This document shows positions 17,473-28,198 of a DNA stretch of 64,000 nt, piece after piece. The translations under genes were made by a program, and so were the position numbers. The notes below the pieces were generated by a model. It was not told the origin of the DNA. It made no database searches and was given only the letters and a program-made list of their open reading frames with translations. The stretch is from Corynebacterium sp. BD556 (GTDB lineage: Bacteria; Actinomycetota; Actinomycetes; Mycobacteriales; Mycobacteriaceae), in assembly GCF_038452275.1 (NCBI RefSeq), contig NZ_CP141643.1, positions 1,426,001 to 1,490,000 of the forward strand, read 5' to 3'. Position 1 is the first letter of the stretch. Each line of letters starts with the position of its first letter.

Positions 17473-19767
17473 CTATACCGCCGCGTTGGGGGCGGTGGCG
17501 TGGCCGAAGTGCTCCGGCAACGTCGCCGACCAGGCATTGACCAGTTCGGCCAGCGCGATAGTTTCACCGCCAACCTTCATCTCGCCGGAACCATTGGTCT
17601 TGCCGATGACCACCGCCGGGATGCCCAGGCCCACGGCACGCTCAATGATGCCGTCGACCAAATTGGAAGTCGCCGCAATGAGTACCCGTGAGGCCGACTC
17701 GGAGAACATGGCGGTGAAGGCATCGGAGTGAACCTGATCAACATCGAGCTGCGCGCCCTTTCCTGAACCTTGCAGCAACTCGAAAATGGCCTGCGCCAGA
17801 CCACCTTCCGACAGGTCGTGCGCGGCGTTGATGCCGCCGTGGTTGCGAAAGAACTCCGCCAAGCGCGCCTCGTTGGCTAGGTCGACCTGCGGGGGCAGAC
17901 CCGACAGTCCCGCACCGGAGATATCTTGCCAAACCGAACCGCCGAACTCCTCGCGGGTCTCACCCAACAAAACCAGCTCGTAGTCCTCATCCTCGCCGGT
18001 GATCCGGTTGCGGATGGTTGTATTGACGTCCTCGATCACGCCCAGCACGCCCACAACCGGGGTGGGCAAGATGGGGGTTTCGCCGGTCTGGTTGTAGAAG
18101 GAGACGTTGCCACCGGAGACGGGGATTTCCAGCTCGCGGGAGCCGTCGGCAAGCCCATGCACAGCCTCACGGAACTGCCACATCACGTCCGGGTTCTCCG
18201 GAGATCCAAAGTTGAGACAGTTCGTCACAGCGACCGGGGTCGCGCCGGTGACCACGACGTTGCGGTAAGCCTCGGCCAGCGCCAGACGCGCACCCATGTT
18301 CGGGTCGAGATAGGTGTAGCGTCCCGATGCGTCGGCGGAGACGGCGACACCGCGAGAGGTGTCCTCGTTGATGCGCAAAACACCAGCGTTGGCGTGTTTG
18401 GCCTGCACGGTGTTGCCGCGCACGTAGCGGTCATACTGCTGCGTGATGAAATCGCGGGAACACAACGCCGGCGAGGCAACCATCTTCTTCCATGCCTCGG
18501 TGATGGCGACGGACGTATCGACATCACCACCAGCTTGCACCTCATCTTGCCATGCGGGGCGGGCGAAGGGACGCTCGTAGACCGGGCCCTCGTCGATGGT
18601 CGACGGCGGGGCATCGAGCACGATCTCACCGTTGTGGTAGACGACGTAGCGGTCCTTTTCATCAGTGACCTCACCGATAACAGCCGCATTGACGTCCCAC
18701 TTGGCGCAAATCTCCATGAAGCGGTCGATATTTTCTGGGGCAACCACAGCACACATGCGTTCCTGCGACTCCGAGGCGAGAATCTCAGCCGCGGACATCT
18801 TCTTGGCGCGCAGCGGCACTGCATCCAAATCGACGCGCATGCCACCGTCGCCTGCTGCCGCCAGTTCAGAAGTTGCGCAGGCGAGGCCGCCGCCACCTAG
18901 GTCTTGAATACCCACGACCACGCCCGCCTGGTACAACTCCAGACAGCACTCAATGAGCACCTTCTCAGCGAAGGGGTCGCCGACCTGCACAGCGGGAAGT
19001 TTGCGCTCCTCACCTTCCTCGAAGGTGGCGGAACCCAAAACAGACACACCGCCGATCCCATCGAGCCCGGTGCGAGAACCGAACAACACAACCTTGTTGC
19101 CAGTGCCGGAAGCAAAGGCAAGCTTTAAATCCTCAACCTTGAGAGTGCCCACACATAAAGCATTGACCAGCGGATTTCCCGCGTAAGCGGCGTCGAAAAC
19201 AGTCTCGCCTCCGATGTTGGGCAGGCCCAAGGAGTTGCCGTAGCCGCCGATGCCATGAACAGCACCCGGAAGCACACGCTTAGTGTCCGCGGCGTCAAGA
19301 GGGCCGAAACGTAGCTGATCCATCACCGCGATCGGGCGCGCCCCCATGGCCATAATGTCGCGGACGATCCCGCCGATACCGGTGGCCGCACCTTGGTAGG
19401 GCTCGACAAAGGAAGGGTGGTTGTGACTTTCCACGCGGAAGGTCACCGCATCGCCGCCCCCGATGTCAACCACACCGGCGTTCTCGCCGATACCGGCGAG
19501 AATTTTCGACGCCATCTTTTCGGTCATAGTCTCACCGAAGTAGCGCAAGTGAGTCTTCGAGGACTTGTAGGAGCAGTGCTCGGACCACATCACGGAGTAG
19601 ACCGTCAGCTCCGCATCGGTGGGGCGCCGCCCCAAGATGTCACGGATGCGCTGGTACTCGTCGTCTTTTAAACCCAGCTCCGCGTAGGGTTGGGCCAACT
19701 CCGGGGTAGCTTGTGCGTTGTCGACCGTGTCGTTGCGCACAGCGTTAGCAGCAGAATTACCGGTCAC
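17473..19767 (-). CDS. purL: Phosphoribosylformylglycinamidine synthase subunit PurL
   Basis: PurL is the ATP-binding synthetase subunit that turns FGAR into FGAM with ammonia delivered by PurQ. The 764-residue protein is the small (PurSQL) type and has [51 protein letters not shown] and the repeated C-terminal half with NVSFYNQTG and [15 protein letters not shown]. It starts with GTG, 8 nt after purQ, in a purS-purQ-purL operon. The C-terminal end converges on the thioesterase gene with an 18-nt gap and no clear terminator. Confidence 0.97.
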   Translation of the reverse strand: MTGNSAANAVRNDTVDNAQATPELAQPYAELGLKDDEYQRIRDILGRRPTDAELTVYSVMWSEHCSYKSSKTHLRYFGETMTEKMASKILAGIGENAGVVDIGGGDAVTFRVESHNHPSFVEPYQGAATGIGGIVRDIMAMGARPIAVMDQLRFGPLDAADTKRVLPGAVHGIGGYGNSLGLPNIGGETVFDAAYAGNPLVNALCVGTLKVEDLKLAFASGTGNKVVLFGSRTGLDGIGGVSVLGSATFEEGEERKLPAVQVGDPFAEKVLIECCLELYQAGVVVGIQDLGGGGLACATSELAAAGDGGMRVDLDAVPLRAKKMSAAEILASESQERMCAVVAPENIDRFMEICAKWDVNAAVIGEVTDEKDRYVVYHNGEIVLDAPPSTIDEGPVYERPFARPAWQDEVQAGGDVDTSVAITEAWKKMVASPALCSRDFITQQYDRYVRGNTVQAKHANAGVLRINEDTSRGVAVSADASGRYTYLDPNMGARLALAEAYRNVVVTGATPVAVTNCLNFGSPENPDVMWQFREAVHGLADGSRELEIPVSGGNVSFYNQTGETPILPTPVVGVLGVIEDVNTTIRNRITGEDEDYELVLLGETREEFGGSVWQDISGAGLSGLPPQVDLANEARLAEFFRNHGGINAAHDLSEGGLAQAIFELLQGSGKGAQLDVDQVHSDAFTAMFSESASRVLIAATSNLVDGIIERAVGLGIPAVVIGKTNGSGEMKVGGETIALAELVNAWSATLPEHFGHATAPNAAV

Positions 19768-19775
19768 GATGACTT

Positions 19776-20447
19776 TTACGCTCCGATCGAAGAAATAGCG
19801 GACAAAAACAGACCTAGACCGTCCTCAGACGGGCCGGTCAGCGCCTCAATGGCGTGCTCAGGGTGGGGCATGAGGCCGACAACGCGGCCGGTTTCGTTGG
19901 TGACACCCGCAATAGAGTTAAGGGAGCCGTTGAAGTTGTCCGTGTAACGAAAGACAACGCGGCCTTCTTTCTCCAACGCCTCAATAGTCTCCGGGGCAGC
20001 CTGGAAACGGCCTTCGCCGTGCTTCGCCGGGACAAGAATTTTCGCTCCTTCGTCAAAGGAGTTAGTCCAGGCAGTCTCAGAGTTACACACCTCAAGGTAG
20101 GTATCCACGCAGTGGAAATTGAGGTTCTGGTTACGGGTCAAAGCGCCCGGCAAAAGACCCGCCTCCGTCAGGATTTGGAAACCATTGCAAATACCCAACA
20201 CTGGCATGCCCTTACCGGCAGCTGCAACGACCGCCTTCGTCATCGGGGCTTGCGCGGCGATCGCACCGGAGCGCAAATAATCGCCGTAGGAAAAACCACC
20301 GGGGACGACCACAGCGTCAACACCGGTCAAGTCGTCGTCGGCGTGCCAAAGCTCTTTGGCTTCGGCTCCAGCGCGGCGGACCGCGCGCAAAGCGTCGACG
20401 TCGTCAAGCGTGCCAGGGAAGGTGATAACGCCGATGGTCGCTGTCAT
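19776..20447 (-). CDS. purQ: Phosphoribosylformylglycinamidine synthase subunit PurQ
   Basis: PurQ is the class I glutamine amidotransferase that feeds ammonia to PurL. The 223-residue protein has the nucleophile C87 in [36 protein letters not shown], and the His/Glu pair in [10 protein letters not shown] near the C-terminus. Its ATG overlaps the purS stop by 4 nt (ATGA), so the two are translationally coupled. Confidence 0.97.
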   Translation of the reverse strand: MTATIGVITFPGTLDDVDALRAVRRAGAEAKELWHADDDLTGVDAVVVPGGFSYGDYLRSGAIAAQAPMTKAVVAAAGKGMPVLGICNGFQILTEAGLLPGALTRNQNLNFHCVDTYLEVCNSETAWTNSFDEGAKILVPAKHGEGRFQAAPETIEALEKEGRVVFRYTDNFNGSLNSIAGVTNETGRVVGLMPHPEHAIEALTGPSEDGLGLFLSAISSIGA

Positions 20448-20674
20448 CGAACAACCTCGAAATCCTCAATGACGGTGTTAGCCAGAAGCGTCTGCGCGAC
20501 GCGTTGCAATTCCTCGTCGGTAACAGAGTCATCGACCTCAATTTCAAAGCGCTTGCCCTGGCGGACATCCTCCACGCCACTGACGCCGATGCGGCCCAGT
20601 GCACGCAGGACGGCCTGGCCCTGCGGATCGAGGATTTCTTCCTTCGGCATGACATTTACCACGACACGTGCCAT
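20444..20674 (-). CDS. purS: Phosphoribosylformylglycinamidine synthase subunit PurS
   Basis: PurS is the small structural subunit that links PurQ and PurL. The 76-residue protein has [36 protein letters not shown] and a C-terminal VIEDFEVVR, all typical of the family. An AAAGGA site precedes the ATG. It is first in purSQL. A TATACT -10-like element on the minus strand lies near 20740, upstream of it. Confidence 0.95.
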   Translation of the reverse strand: MARVVVNVMPKEEILDPQGQAVLRALGRIGVSGVEDVRQGKRFEIEVDDSVTDEELQRVAQTLLANTVIEDFEVVR

Positions 20675-20939
20675 GAGTTTCCTTTGCTAGTTGGAATCCA
20701 CACTTGGACGTCAGGAGGCATCCAAAGACAGCGCCAGTATATAGGATGAGACAACCCTCAAATCAGGCGCACTCAGGCCACGCGAAACGGGGATCGCCCT
20801 GCGAAAAGATCGCCATTTTTCTAAACCCAGGATGAATTCGTGTCTAGGAAGTAGCTCCAACCGTGCCGCAAGCCTTAGGATGTGGCCAAACCCCTCAGCC
20901 TTCTGCGGTTTTCTGGACACATTCCCAAAGGAATACTTC

Positions 20940-23561
20940 ATGACACGCTTGTTTCGCCCCGTCCTTTCTGCGGCGTTGTCCATCGCTTTCGCCGCTGGCA
21001 CCATTGCCGTCGCATCTTCCCCGGCACGAAGTGCAACCGACGGCTCCACCATCGTCATCTCCGAGGTCTACGGAGGCGGCGGCAACTCCAACGCCGTCCA
21101 CTCCCATGACTTCGTCGAGCTCTACAACCCGACCTCTACAGACATCGACGTCACTGGTTGGCGCCTCGAGCAGTCCTCCGCCAAAGGCAACGTCGGCTCC
21201 TCCGTCACACTAAGCGGAGTGGTCCCCGCCGGATCCCACTTCCTCATCCAAGGCAACAGCGCCGGAGCCAACGGCCAGGCTGTACCCGCCGCGGATTGGC
21301 AGGGCTCTTTCAACTTCAGCGCGTCCGCCGCCATCGCCGAGCTTATCGACGCCACCTCCACCAGCGTCGACCTCGTGGGCTGGGGTGTTGCCACACGCTC
21401 AGAGACAAGGCCTGCCGCCGCAACGAACTCCACTACTTCCGTGCAACGCACCAACCCCACCGTCGACACCGACGACAACTTTGCTGATTTCATCGTTCAA
21501 GCACCCACCCCGCAGAACAGCGGCGCCGAAACAACAACGACGTACACCCCGATCGCTGAGATCCAAGGCACCGGCGCCACCTCCCCCTTAGAAGGGCAAA
21601 CCGTGACCACCGAAGGAGTCGTTACCGCCGTCTACGCCGAAGGCGGCAAAAACGGCTTCTTCCTCCAAACCGCAGGCACCGGCACCGAACCGAAAGAGCA
21701 AGGCTCCGCCTCCGACGGAATCTTCGTCTACATGGACAAATACAAACGGTTCCCGGCGCGAGGCAACTCGGTGCGCGTCACAGGTTCCGTCAGCGAATTC
21801 TACGAGCAGACACAGATCACGGTGGCGTCGATAAGCGTGCTTTACCAAGATCTGGAACCGCCGAAAGCCTTAGACATTGAGCACCTGCCGGCGGGTGCGG
21901 CGGCGCGCGAGGCCTTCGAAGGGATGCTTGTTCGCCCGACCGGGGATTACACCGTGACCGACAACTACAACCTCATCAACACGGGCGAGATTGGGCTGGC
22001 ACCCGGCAACCGCGCCCACCGCAGCCCGACTGACGTCGTAGACCCAGGCGAAAAGGCACAGGAGCTGGCGCGGAGAAACGACGCGGAGGTCGTCTACCTT
22101 GACGACGGCCGCACCCGCAACTACAACCGCGGAGACCAACAGAGCCCTCTGCCCTACATACTCACCTCCGACGCGGGCGTGAAATCGATCCGCACCGGCG
22201 ACATGGTCGACTTCCAAACAGACGTGGTTGTCGACTACTCCTTCAACCAGTGGCGCTTCCAACCCCTCGAACCGATCACCGGCAAAAACCAAACAGATGA
22301 GCTGCCGATCACCTGGAAAGACTCCCGCGCAGCAACCCTCGAGGTGCCATCGACAGTCAACGGCGACTACTCCATCGGCTTTTTCAACGTGCTGAACTAC
22401 TTCACCACTTTGGGCGAGGACACCCCCGGATGCATGCCCTACAACGACATCCACGGCAACCCAATCGGCACCACCAACTGCATTGTCCGCGGCGCCTACT
22501 CCCAGCACTCCTTCCAAGACCAACAAGCGAAAATCGTGACAGCGATCAACGCACTCGACACGGATGTACTCGGCCTGTCCGAAATTGAAAACACCGCCAC
22601 TGTCACCGGCCTTAACAGCCAACGCGATGAGGCGCTCGCAGCGCTGGTGAACGCTTTAAACAAAAAGGCAGGCCATGAGCGCTGGGCCTACGTTGCCTCC
22701 CCGACAACCCTGCCGGCCAGCGAAGACGCCATCCGCGTCGCCTTCATCTACAACCCCTCCACGGTCAAACCCGTAGGCGAGTCTCACATCCTCGACGCCG
22801 CCGCCTTCACCGGCACCGCCCGCCAACCACTCGCCCAAGCCTTCGAACCAGCCAGTGGCGGCAACGCATTTGTCGCTGTGGTCAACCACTTCAAATCCAA
22901 AGGCCGCGTCGCCCACAACGATGCCGACACCGGCGACGGACAAGGCAACAACGCAAACTTACGCAACGCCCAAGCCGAGGCACTACTTCACCATGTACGT
23001 CAGCGCCACGATTGGGCACACCTGCCCATCTTCCTCATCGGCGACTTCAACTCCTACACACGGGAAGACTCAATACGCACCCTGAACCGAGGCGGCTTCG
23101 ACATCATCCACCACGACAAAAACTTCGACCAAGCCTCCTACCAATTCGACGGCGAGGTAGGCTCCCTCGACCACATCCTCGCCAACGAAAAGGCCCGCAG
23201 CCTCGTGCAGGACTCCGCAGTGTGGAACATCAACAGCGACGAACCAGTCGCCTTCGAATACTCCCGCCGCAACTACAACATCCAAGACTTCTTCGGCGAC
23301 GGCCCTCACCCGCTCTACGGCTACGGCAACCCCTTCCGCTCCTCCGACCACGACCCAATCAAAGTCGGATTCAATATCGAAACAAAAACTAAACCAACAC
23401 CGGGCCCTAAACCAAGCGCGCTTGCTAGCGGCGGCACCTTCGGAATTATCGCGGCGATCATCGTCATCATCGGCGGAATCCTCACAGCGATCTACAACTT
23501 CGTGCCGGGCGTGCGGACACAGACAGAAGAAGTGATCAATTCCTTCGCGCCTCGCCGCTAG
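20940..23561 (+). CDS. nucH: Extracellular nuclease with lamin-tail and endonuclease/phosphatase domains
   Basis: A secreted, membrane-anchored nuclease of 873 residues. In order: signal peptide (cleavage near SSPARSA), a lamin-tail-like domain (IVISEVYGGGGNSN to ENFADFIVQAP-type end, about 35-200), an OB-fold of the YhcR type (IAEIQGTGATSPLEGQTVTT, about 205-310), and an endonuclease/exonuclease/phosphatase domain (IGFFNVLNYF, LSEIEN, NHFKSKGR, IGDFNSYTRED, SSDHDPIKVGF, about 485-815). A C-terminal hydrophobic segment (GIIAAIIVIIGGILTAIY) precedes a short basic tail. The C. glutamicum counterpart is induced by phosphate starvation, fitting phosphate scavenging from DNA. The ATG at 20940 has AAAGGA; an open extension to 20832 is not signal-like. 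Confidence 0.9.
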   Translation: MTRLFRPVLSAALSIAFAAGTIAVASSPARSATDGSTIVISEVYGGGGNSNAVHSHDFVELYNPTSTDIDVTGWRLEQSSAKGNVGSSVTLSGVVPAGSHFLIQGNSAGANGQAVPAADWQGSFNFSASAAIAELIDATSTSVDLVGWGVATRSETRPAAATNSTTSVQRTNPTVDTDDNFADFIVQAPTPQNSGAETTTTYTPIAEIQGTGATSPLEGQTVTTEGVVTAVYAEGGKNGFFLQTAGTGTEPKEQGSASDGIFVYMDKYKRFPARGNSVRVTGSVSEFYEQTQITVASISVLYQDLEPPKALDIEHLPAGAAAREAFEGMLVRPTGDYTVTDNYNLINTGEIGLAPGNRAHRSPTDVVDPGEKAQELARRNDAEVVYLDDGRTRNYNRGDQQSPLPYILTSDAGVKSIRTGDMVDFQTDVVVDYSFNQWRFQPLEPITGKNQTDELPITWKDSRAATLEVPSTVNGDYSIGFFNVLNYFTTLGEDTPGCMPYNDIHGNPIGTTNCIVRGAYSQHSFQDQQAKIVTAINALDTDVLGLSEIENTATVTGLNSQRDEALAALVNALNKKAGHERWAYVASPTTLPASEDAIRVAFIYNPSTVKPVGESHILDAAAFTGTARQPLAQAFEPASGGNAFVAVVNHFKSKGRVAHNDADTGDGQGNNANLRNAQAEALLHHVRQRHDWAHLPIFLIGDFNSYTREDSIRTLNRGGFDIIHHDKNFDQASYQFDGEVGSLDHILANEKARSLVQDSAVWNINSDEPVAFEYSRRNYNIQDFFGDGPHPLYGYGNPFRSSDHDPIKVGFNIETKTKPTPGPKPSALASGGTFGIIAAIIVIIGGILTAIYNFVPGVRTQTEEVINSFAPRR

Positions 23562-23565
23562 GCAC

Positions 23566-24072
23566 TTAAAAACTCAGCGCTTCTTCGACAGCCGCAATGA
23601 CCTCAAAGTCCTGCGGCTTCGTCTTGGGGCGAATTCGCGCCACCACACGACCATCACGCCCAATGAGAAACTTCTCGAAATTCCACGCCACATCCCCAGC
23701 CTCGCCTGCGGCGTCTTTCACTTCGGTAAGACGCCGGTACAACGGGTGGGCGCCAACACCGTTAACCTCCAATTTGGACAACAAAGGGAAAGTCACGCTA
23801 TATCGGGTGCACGCAAAATCCTTGATCTGCTCATCGGTGCCAGGTTCTTGCCCCATGAACTGGTTACAGGGCGCACCGATAACCATCAACCCCTGCTCAC
23901 CATAGGTTTCCTGCAAGCTCTGCAAACCCTCATACTGCGGGGTTAAGCCACATTCGGAGGCAACGTTGACTAAAAGAACGACGTCATCGCCGGCGATACC
24001 GTTGAGTGTGGCGGTGGTGCCGTCGTTGAGGGTGAGCTCGATGTCGCGGAGGTTTTCAGTGGTCTTTGTCAT
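23566..24072 (-). CDS. Glutathione peroxidase-family thiol peroxidase
   Basis: A 168-residue thioredoxin-fold peroxidase that removes hydroperoxides. It has the peroxidatic cysteine C41 in NVASECGLTPQYEGLQ, a second Cys in GAPCNQFMGQEPG (C69), a third in DFACTRYSV (C88, a likely resolving residue) and the WNFEKFLI motif. Since the genome makes mycothiol, reduction by thioredoxin or mycoredoxin is more likely than by glutathione. The ATG at 24072 follows TATCGT by 7 nt (leaderless). It converges on nucH with a 4-nt gap. Confidence 0.9.
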   Translation of the reverse strand: MTKTTENLRDIELTLNDGTTATLNGIAGDDVVLLVNVASECGLTPQYEGLQSLQETYGEQGLMVIGAPCNQFMGQEPGTDEQIKDFACTRYSVTFPLLSKLEVNGVGAHPLYRRLTEVKDAAGEAGDVAWNFEKFLIGRDGRVVARIRPKTKPQDFEVIAAVEEALSF

Positions 24073-24104
24073 GGCGCCCACGATAGTGGCGAACTCAGCG
24101 CCCG

Positions 24105-24785
24105 TCAGGGCAAGAACAGCCGATAGTCGGCGGGCACGGCACCGTGTTCGGCTGCACCGACGGCTGCGGCAATGAAGTCTCGGCGGACTTTCTTCTCGTC
24201 CAGTTCGCGCCCCGAGACGGACAGGCGGATTGTATTGCCCTTCGCGGCGCCACGGCTAGCGGCGCGAATGACGTTTCGGCGCCACCACTTGGCCGCACCG
24301 AAACCTTCACCGACGGAGAGGTTACGGCAGCGGAAGAAACCTCCAGTTTCCACCAGATGCAGCCCCCTGGTGGAGGCAACCATCTTAAACCCGAAGTCCT
24401 CCACCACAGCGAGGGTGCCCTCGGAAAGCTGCCAGCGGGGCGGGGCGAAGATGTCGAATTCGTAGCCCAAAGAGCTCATCTGCCGGGTCGCGCCTTTGAG
24501 CCGCAAACGCGCCTCGTGGGCGCCCAGAGTGGCGAACTCGGCGCGGCGGCCCTGGGCAGGCTGATCGAAGCCGTTGAGAATCAGGGCGCGGCCCGCGGCA
24601 CGTTGCTCGTCTAGCCAGCCTCGTGTTGTGTCATCTTTGGCCAGCCGCCATTTTTTGTCAATGTGTGGCGCCACCAGCAAAGAAACCGGAATGTTTTCTC
24701 GCTCCAGGTCGGCGACGACGGTGGCCACATCGTCAACAGTGGCGTCGAAAATCGAAGACAACGAGACGAGAACGTGGCCGGGCAT
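24105..24785 (-). CDS. DUF2334 / polysaccharide deacetylase-like protein
   Basis: A 226-residue cytoplasmic protein with the outline of a DUF2334 (NodB-fold-like) domain: an N-terminal strand VLVSLSSIFD, VSLLVAPHIDKKW, GRALILNGFDQ and FDIFAPPRWQLS. The metal-binding Asp and His pairs of true polysaccharide deacetylases are only partly recognisable (FD and APHID), so enzyme activity is uncertain. It is followed on the same strand by the glutathione peroxidase-like gene and preceded by ptrB with an 8-nt gap, suggesting one transcript. Confidence 0.68.
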   Translation of the reverse strand: MPGHVLVSLSSIFDATVDDVATVVADLERENIPVSLLVAPHIDKKWRLAKDDTTRGWLDEQRAAGRALILNGFDQPAQGRRAEFATLGAHEARLRLKGATRQMSSLGYEFDIFAPPRWQLSEGTLAVVEDFGFKMVASTRGLHLVETGGFFRCRNLSVGEGFGAAKWWRRNVIRAASRGAAKGNTIRLSVSGRELDEKKVRRDFIAAAVGAAEHGAVPADYRLFLP

Positions 24786-24793
24786 GGGGAAAA

Positions 24794-26974
24794 TTATCGC
24801 ACAGTCTGCGCATCCGCGCCGGGGTCTGCATTTGCCCCGGCTTGATGTTTAATTGCGCCGCTGTGCGCGAGTGTCCAGGCGTACTCGAACGCGGTCTGTT
24901 TCCAGCGTGCGTAGCGTCCGGAGATTCCGCCGTGGCCAGCTTGCATCTCCGTTTTCAAAAGTATTTCGCCTCCGGTAGACAGTTCCCGCAGTTTAGCCAC
25001 CCACTTGGCGGGCTCGACGTAAAGCACGCGGGTGTCGTTCAGGCTGGTCACTGCCAGGATGTCTGGGTATTTCTTCGCCTCAATGTTTTCGTAAGGGGCG
25101 TAGCTTGCGATGTAGTCGTAGAACTCGGCGTCGTGGTAGGGGTCGCCCCATTCTTCCCACTCCGTGACCGTTAGCGGCAGCTCAGGCATGAGGATGCTGG
25201 TCAATGGGTCCACAAAAGGAACGAGCGCCTGGATGCCGGCGAACTTTTCCGGGGCCATGTTCGCCACCGCGCCCATCAGTAGGCCGCCGGCGGAGCCGCC
25301 TTCGGCAACCAGTTGCCCGTAGGTGGTGATACCTTGGGCCACCAAAGCGTCGGCGCAGGCGATGAAGTCGGTGAAGGTGTTGATTTTCTCCTTGCCTTTG
25401 CCCCGGTCGTACCACAGCCGACCCATTTCGCCGCCGCCGCGCACGTGGGCGCAGACCCAGACCATGTCGCGGTCGAAAAGTGACAGCCGCGCGATGGAAA
25501 AACCCGGGTCCATAGACGCTTCGTAGGAGCCGTAGCCGTAGAGCAACGTCGGCTTTGGTTCGCTTAGGTCGAGGTCGGCGCGGTGGACAACAGACATGGG
25601 AACGCGGGTGCCGTCGTGTGCCGTGGCCCACATGCGCGTCGCCACGTACTCGTCCGCGTTGAAGTCGCCGCAGACCTCCTGCTGCTTAAGCAGGGTGAAT
25701 TTGCCGGTTGCCACCTCGTAGTCAAGCACTTGCGTTGGCTGCGTGTAGGAGGTGTAGCTGACGCGCACCATCGGCGCATCCCACTCAGGGTTGCCTCCGA
25801 GGCTTGCGGTGTAGAGTTCCTCGTCGAACTCGATGGGGCGGAAGTCGCTGAGAGTCTGCCCCACCGTCGCCACGGATAGCTTTGCGATGCCGCCGTGGCG
25901 GTAGGCACAAAACGCGAAGTCACGGTAGGAGTCGATGCCTTCGATGCGTACTGCGTCGTCGTGCGCGATGAGCACCTCAAGGTCTGCAAGGGCAGGAAGC
26001 TTGCCGACGCCGCACATTCCCACCTCGTAGTTCGGGCCTGAAGCGTTGTGGGTGACCAGCCACGTTGGGCTGCCGCCGATTTCGGCGTAGTCAACGTCGT
26101 ATTCCACTCCCTGCTGCCGCTGCCAAAGCACCTTGAACTGGCCCTCCGGGTTGTCCATGGGCAGGACGTGCCATTCGCTGGTCAGCTTGGACCCAGTGGA
26201 GATGTAGAGGTTTTTCATCGCACGGTCGGTCCCGATCGAAACATTGAAGCGCTCATCTGCTTCCTCAAAGACGAGCACGTCATCACTCGCCGGTGTGCCG
26301 ATGCGGTGGCGCCAGATTTGGTACGGTCGCCACGCCTCGTCGACACGGGTGTAGAACAGGTAGTCCTCCCCCGCCCAGGTCGCGCCGTAGAAGATGCCTT
26401 CTAGGGTGTCTGCCAAAAGCTCGCCTGTCTCAAGGTCTTTGACCCGCAGCTCGAAGCGCTCATCTCCTTCCGTATCGGTGGAAAACGCGAGGTAGCGGCC
26501 GGATTCGGTGACTGAGGAAGCGCCCAGGGAGAAAAACTCGTGACCCTGAGCCAATTCGTTGAGATCCAGCAACACCTCTTCACCGGCGGGTGCGGAGCCG
26601 TCCTCCGGAAGCTCCGGCGGGGTCCACGGGTTGTCCGGGTGCGCTGCCAGCCGACAGCTCTTGGGGTAGTTCTGGCCCTCAATGGTTCTGCCGTAGTACC
26701 ACCAGCCGCCCTGGCGTTGCGGGACGGACATGTCCGTTTCTTTCACGCGCGATTTGATCTCGGAGTAGATCTGTTCCGTCAGTGCTTCCAAGTCTTGGGT
26801 CTGCTGCTGGGTATAGGCGTTTTCCGCTTCCAAGTAAGCCAAAGTTTCCGGCGCTTCCTTGTCGCGCAGCCACTCATAGTTGTCAACAAACTCGCGGCCG
26901 TGGAAGGTCCGGGTCACCGGGCGTTGCGGGGCCCTCGGGGGTTGGATATTCGCCTCTGCGCTCTCCATCGTCAT
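24794..26974 (-). CDS. ptrB: Oligopeptidase B (prolyl oligopeptidase family)
   Basis: A 726-residue serine peptidase that cleaves short peptides, in oligopeptidase B after basic residues. The N-terminal beta-propeller covers roughly residues 80-420 and the alpha/beta hydrolase domain the rest. Catalytic residues are the Ser in GGSAGGLLMG (about 560), the Asp in TSLNDTRVLY (about 645) and the His in AGHGGISGRY (about 678). RGGGEMGRLWYDRGK is typical of the family. The ATG lies 8 nt after TAGACT (leaderless). It is cytoplasmic, with no signal peptide. Confidence 0.93.
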   Translation of the reverse strand: MTMESAEANIQPPRAPQRPVTRTFHGREFVDNYEWLRDKEAPETLAYLEAENAYTQQQTQDLEALTEQIYSEIKSRVKETDMSVPQRQGGWWYYGRTIEGQNYPKSCRLAAHPDNPWTPPELPEDGSAPAGEEVLLDLNELAQGHEFFSLGASSVTESGRYLAFSTDTEGDERFELRVKDLETGELLADTLEGIFYGATWAGEDYLFYTRVDEAWRPYQIWRHRIGTPASDDVLVFEEADERFNVSIGTDRAMKNLYISTGSKLTSEWHVLPMDNPEGQFKVLWQRQQGVEYDVDYAEIGGSPTWLVTHNASGPNYEVGMCGVGKLPALADLEVLIAHDDAVRIEGIDSYRDFAFCAYRHGGIAKLSVATVGQTLSDFRPIEFDEELYTASLGGNPEWDAPMVRVSYTSYTQPTQVLDYEVATGKFTLLKQQEVCGDFNADEYVATRMWATAHDGTRVPMSVVHRADLDLSEPKPTLLYGYGSYEASMDPGFSIARLSLFDRDMVWVCAHVRGGGEMGRLWYDRGKGKEKINTFTDFIACADALVAQGITTYGQLVAEGGSAGGLLMGAVANMAPEKFAGIQALVPFVDPLTSILMPELPLTVTEWEEWGDPYHDAEFYDYIASYAPYENIEAKKYPDILAVTSLNDTRVLYVEPAKWVAKLRELSTGGEILLKTEMQAGHGGISGRYARWKQTAFEYAWTLAHSGAIKHQAGANADPGADAQTVR

Positions 26975-27199
26975 GGCAGATCAGTCTACGCGGGCCGCGT
27001 CCACCAAAGAGGGCTAGGTGGGCTTGCCCTGTGGGCGGAGTGTTTTTCGCTCATACACCCACGGCCACGACCACATTAACGCTTCAGCCACCAAGCCTTA
27101 AGCACATTCGACGCCACCGATGGTGCCGCAAAGCAATCGCCCCACAGCAAGAAATCACCACCTGCGCAAAGAAGTCTGTTCAGCCTGCCAACGTCACGC

Positions 27200-28096
27200 C
27201 TAGGCCATGGCCCCCGGCCACTTGGCAAACTTCTTGCCGCTCAGCCGCTCGTACGCTTCGACGTAGCGGTCGCGGGTCGCTTCGACGACGGAACCCGGAA
27301 GCTCCGGCGGCTCCACACCGCTGGCTGGGTCCCAACCGGACTTCGGTCCAGTCAGCCAGTTGCGCACGTACTGCTTGTCAAAGCTGGGCTGGACACGGCC
27401 CTCTTCATACGTGTCAGCCGGCCAGTAACGGGAAGAATCGGGGGTGAGGACTTCGTCGGCAAGCACGAGCGTGCCGTTTTCGTCGAGGCCGAACTCAAGC
27501 TTCGTGTCAGCAAGGATGATGCCGCGAGTCTCCGCGTACTCAGCGGCGCGGGTGTAAATATCCAAAGTGGCGCTGCGTAGCTTGTCAGCAAGATCCGTAC
27601 CCAACTTGTCAGCAACATAGTCAAAGGGCACGTTTTCGTCGTGGTCGCCCTGCTCCGCTTTCGTCGCCGGGGTAAAAATCGGTTCCGGCAACTGAGAGGC
27701 TTCCACGAGGCCACCGGGAAGCTGGATGCCGCACACAGCGGCCTCGCTGTCGTACTCCTTCTTGCCGGAACCAGTGAGGTAACCGCGGGCGACACACTCA
27801 AAGGGGATCATCTCTAGGCGCTTGACCACCTGGGCGCGGCCGAGGACCTCCTCGGGGATGCGCTCATCGTCGATCGGGCCAGCAAGGTGGTTCGGGACGT
27901 CAGACAGCAGGTCGAAGAAGAACATCGACGTTGCAGTGAGCACCCGGCCCTTATCCGGGATCTCCGGATCGAGCGAGAAGTCGAAAGCGGAAATCCGGTC
28001 GGTGGCCACCATCAGCAGGGTGTCAGAATCCACCTCGTAGATTTCGCGGACCTTGCCGCCGGACAGGTGGTCGTAGTCAGAAAGCTCTGGACGCAT
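27200..28096 (-). CDS. purC: SAICAR synthase
   Basis: PurC joins CAIR and aspartate using ATP to give SAICAR in purine synthesis. The 298-residue protein, of the long form found in actinobacteria and yeast, has [28 protein letters not shown] split over the start, [12 protein letters not shown], and [26 protein letters not shown]. The ATG follows TAAACT by 8 nt (leaderless). The 225 nt between it and ptrB contain no clear gene or terminator. Confidence 0.97.
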   Translation of the reverse strand: MRPELSDYDHLSGGKVREIYEVDSDTLLMVATDRISAFDFSLDPEIPDKGRVLTATSMFFFDLLSDVPNHLAGPIDDERIPEEVLGRAQVVKRLEMIPFECVARGYLTGSGKKEYDSEAAVCGIQLPGGLVEASQLPEPIFTPATKAEQGDHDENVPFDYVADKLGTDLADKLRSATLDIYTRAAEYAETRGIILADTKLEFGLDENGTLVLADEVLTPDSSRYWPADTYEEGRVQPSFDKQYVRNWLTGPKSGWDPASGVEPPELPGSVVEATRDRYVEAYERLSGKKFAKWPGAMA

Positions 28097-28198
28097 GATG
28101 ACGGAGTTTACCCCAGCTCAAAGAGATCACGCAGGTAGCCAGCGTTTAACACCACGGCGGCAGTAGTCCCACGGGTGTAGTGGCTTAAAGTAAAAGCC

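Noticed and set aside
21870..22622. 250-codon minus-strand frame inside nucH
   Set aside because: Shadow of the nuclease gene; no ribosome site or -10 box in place.
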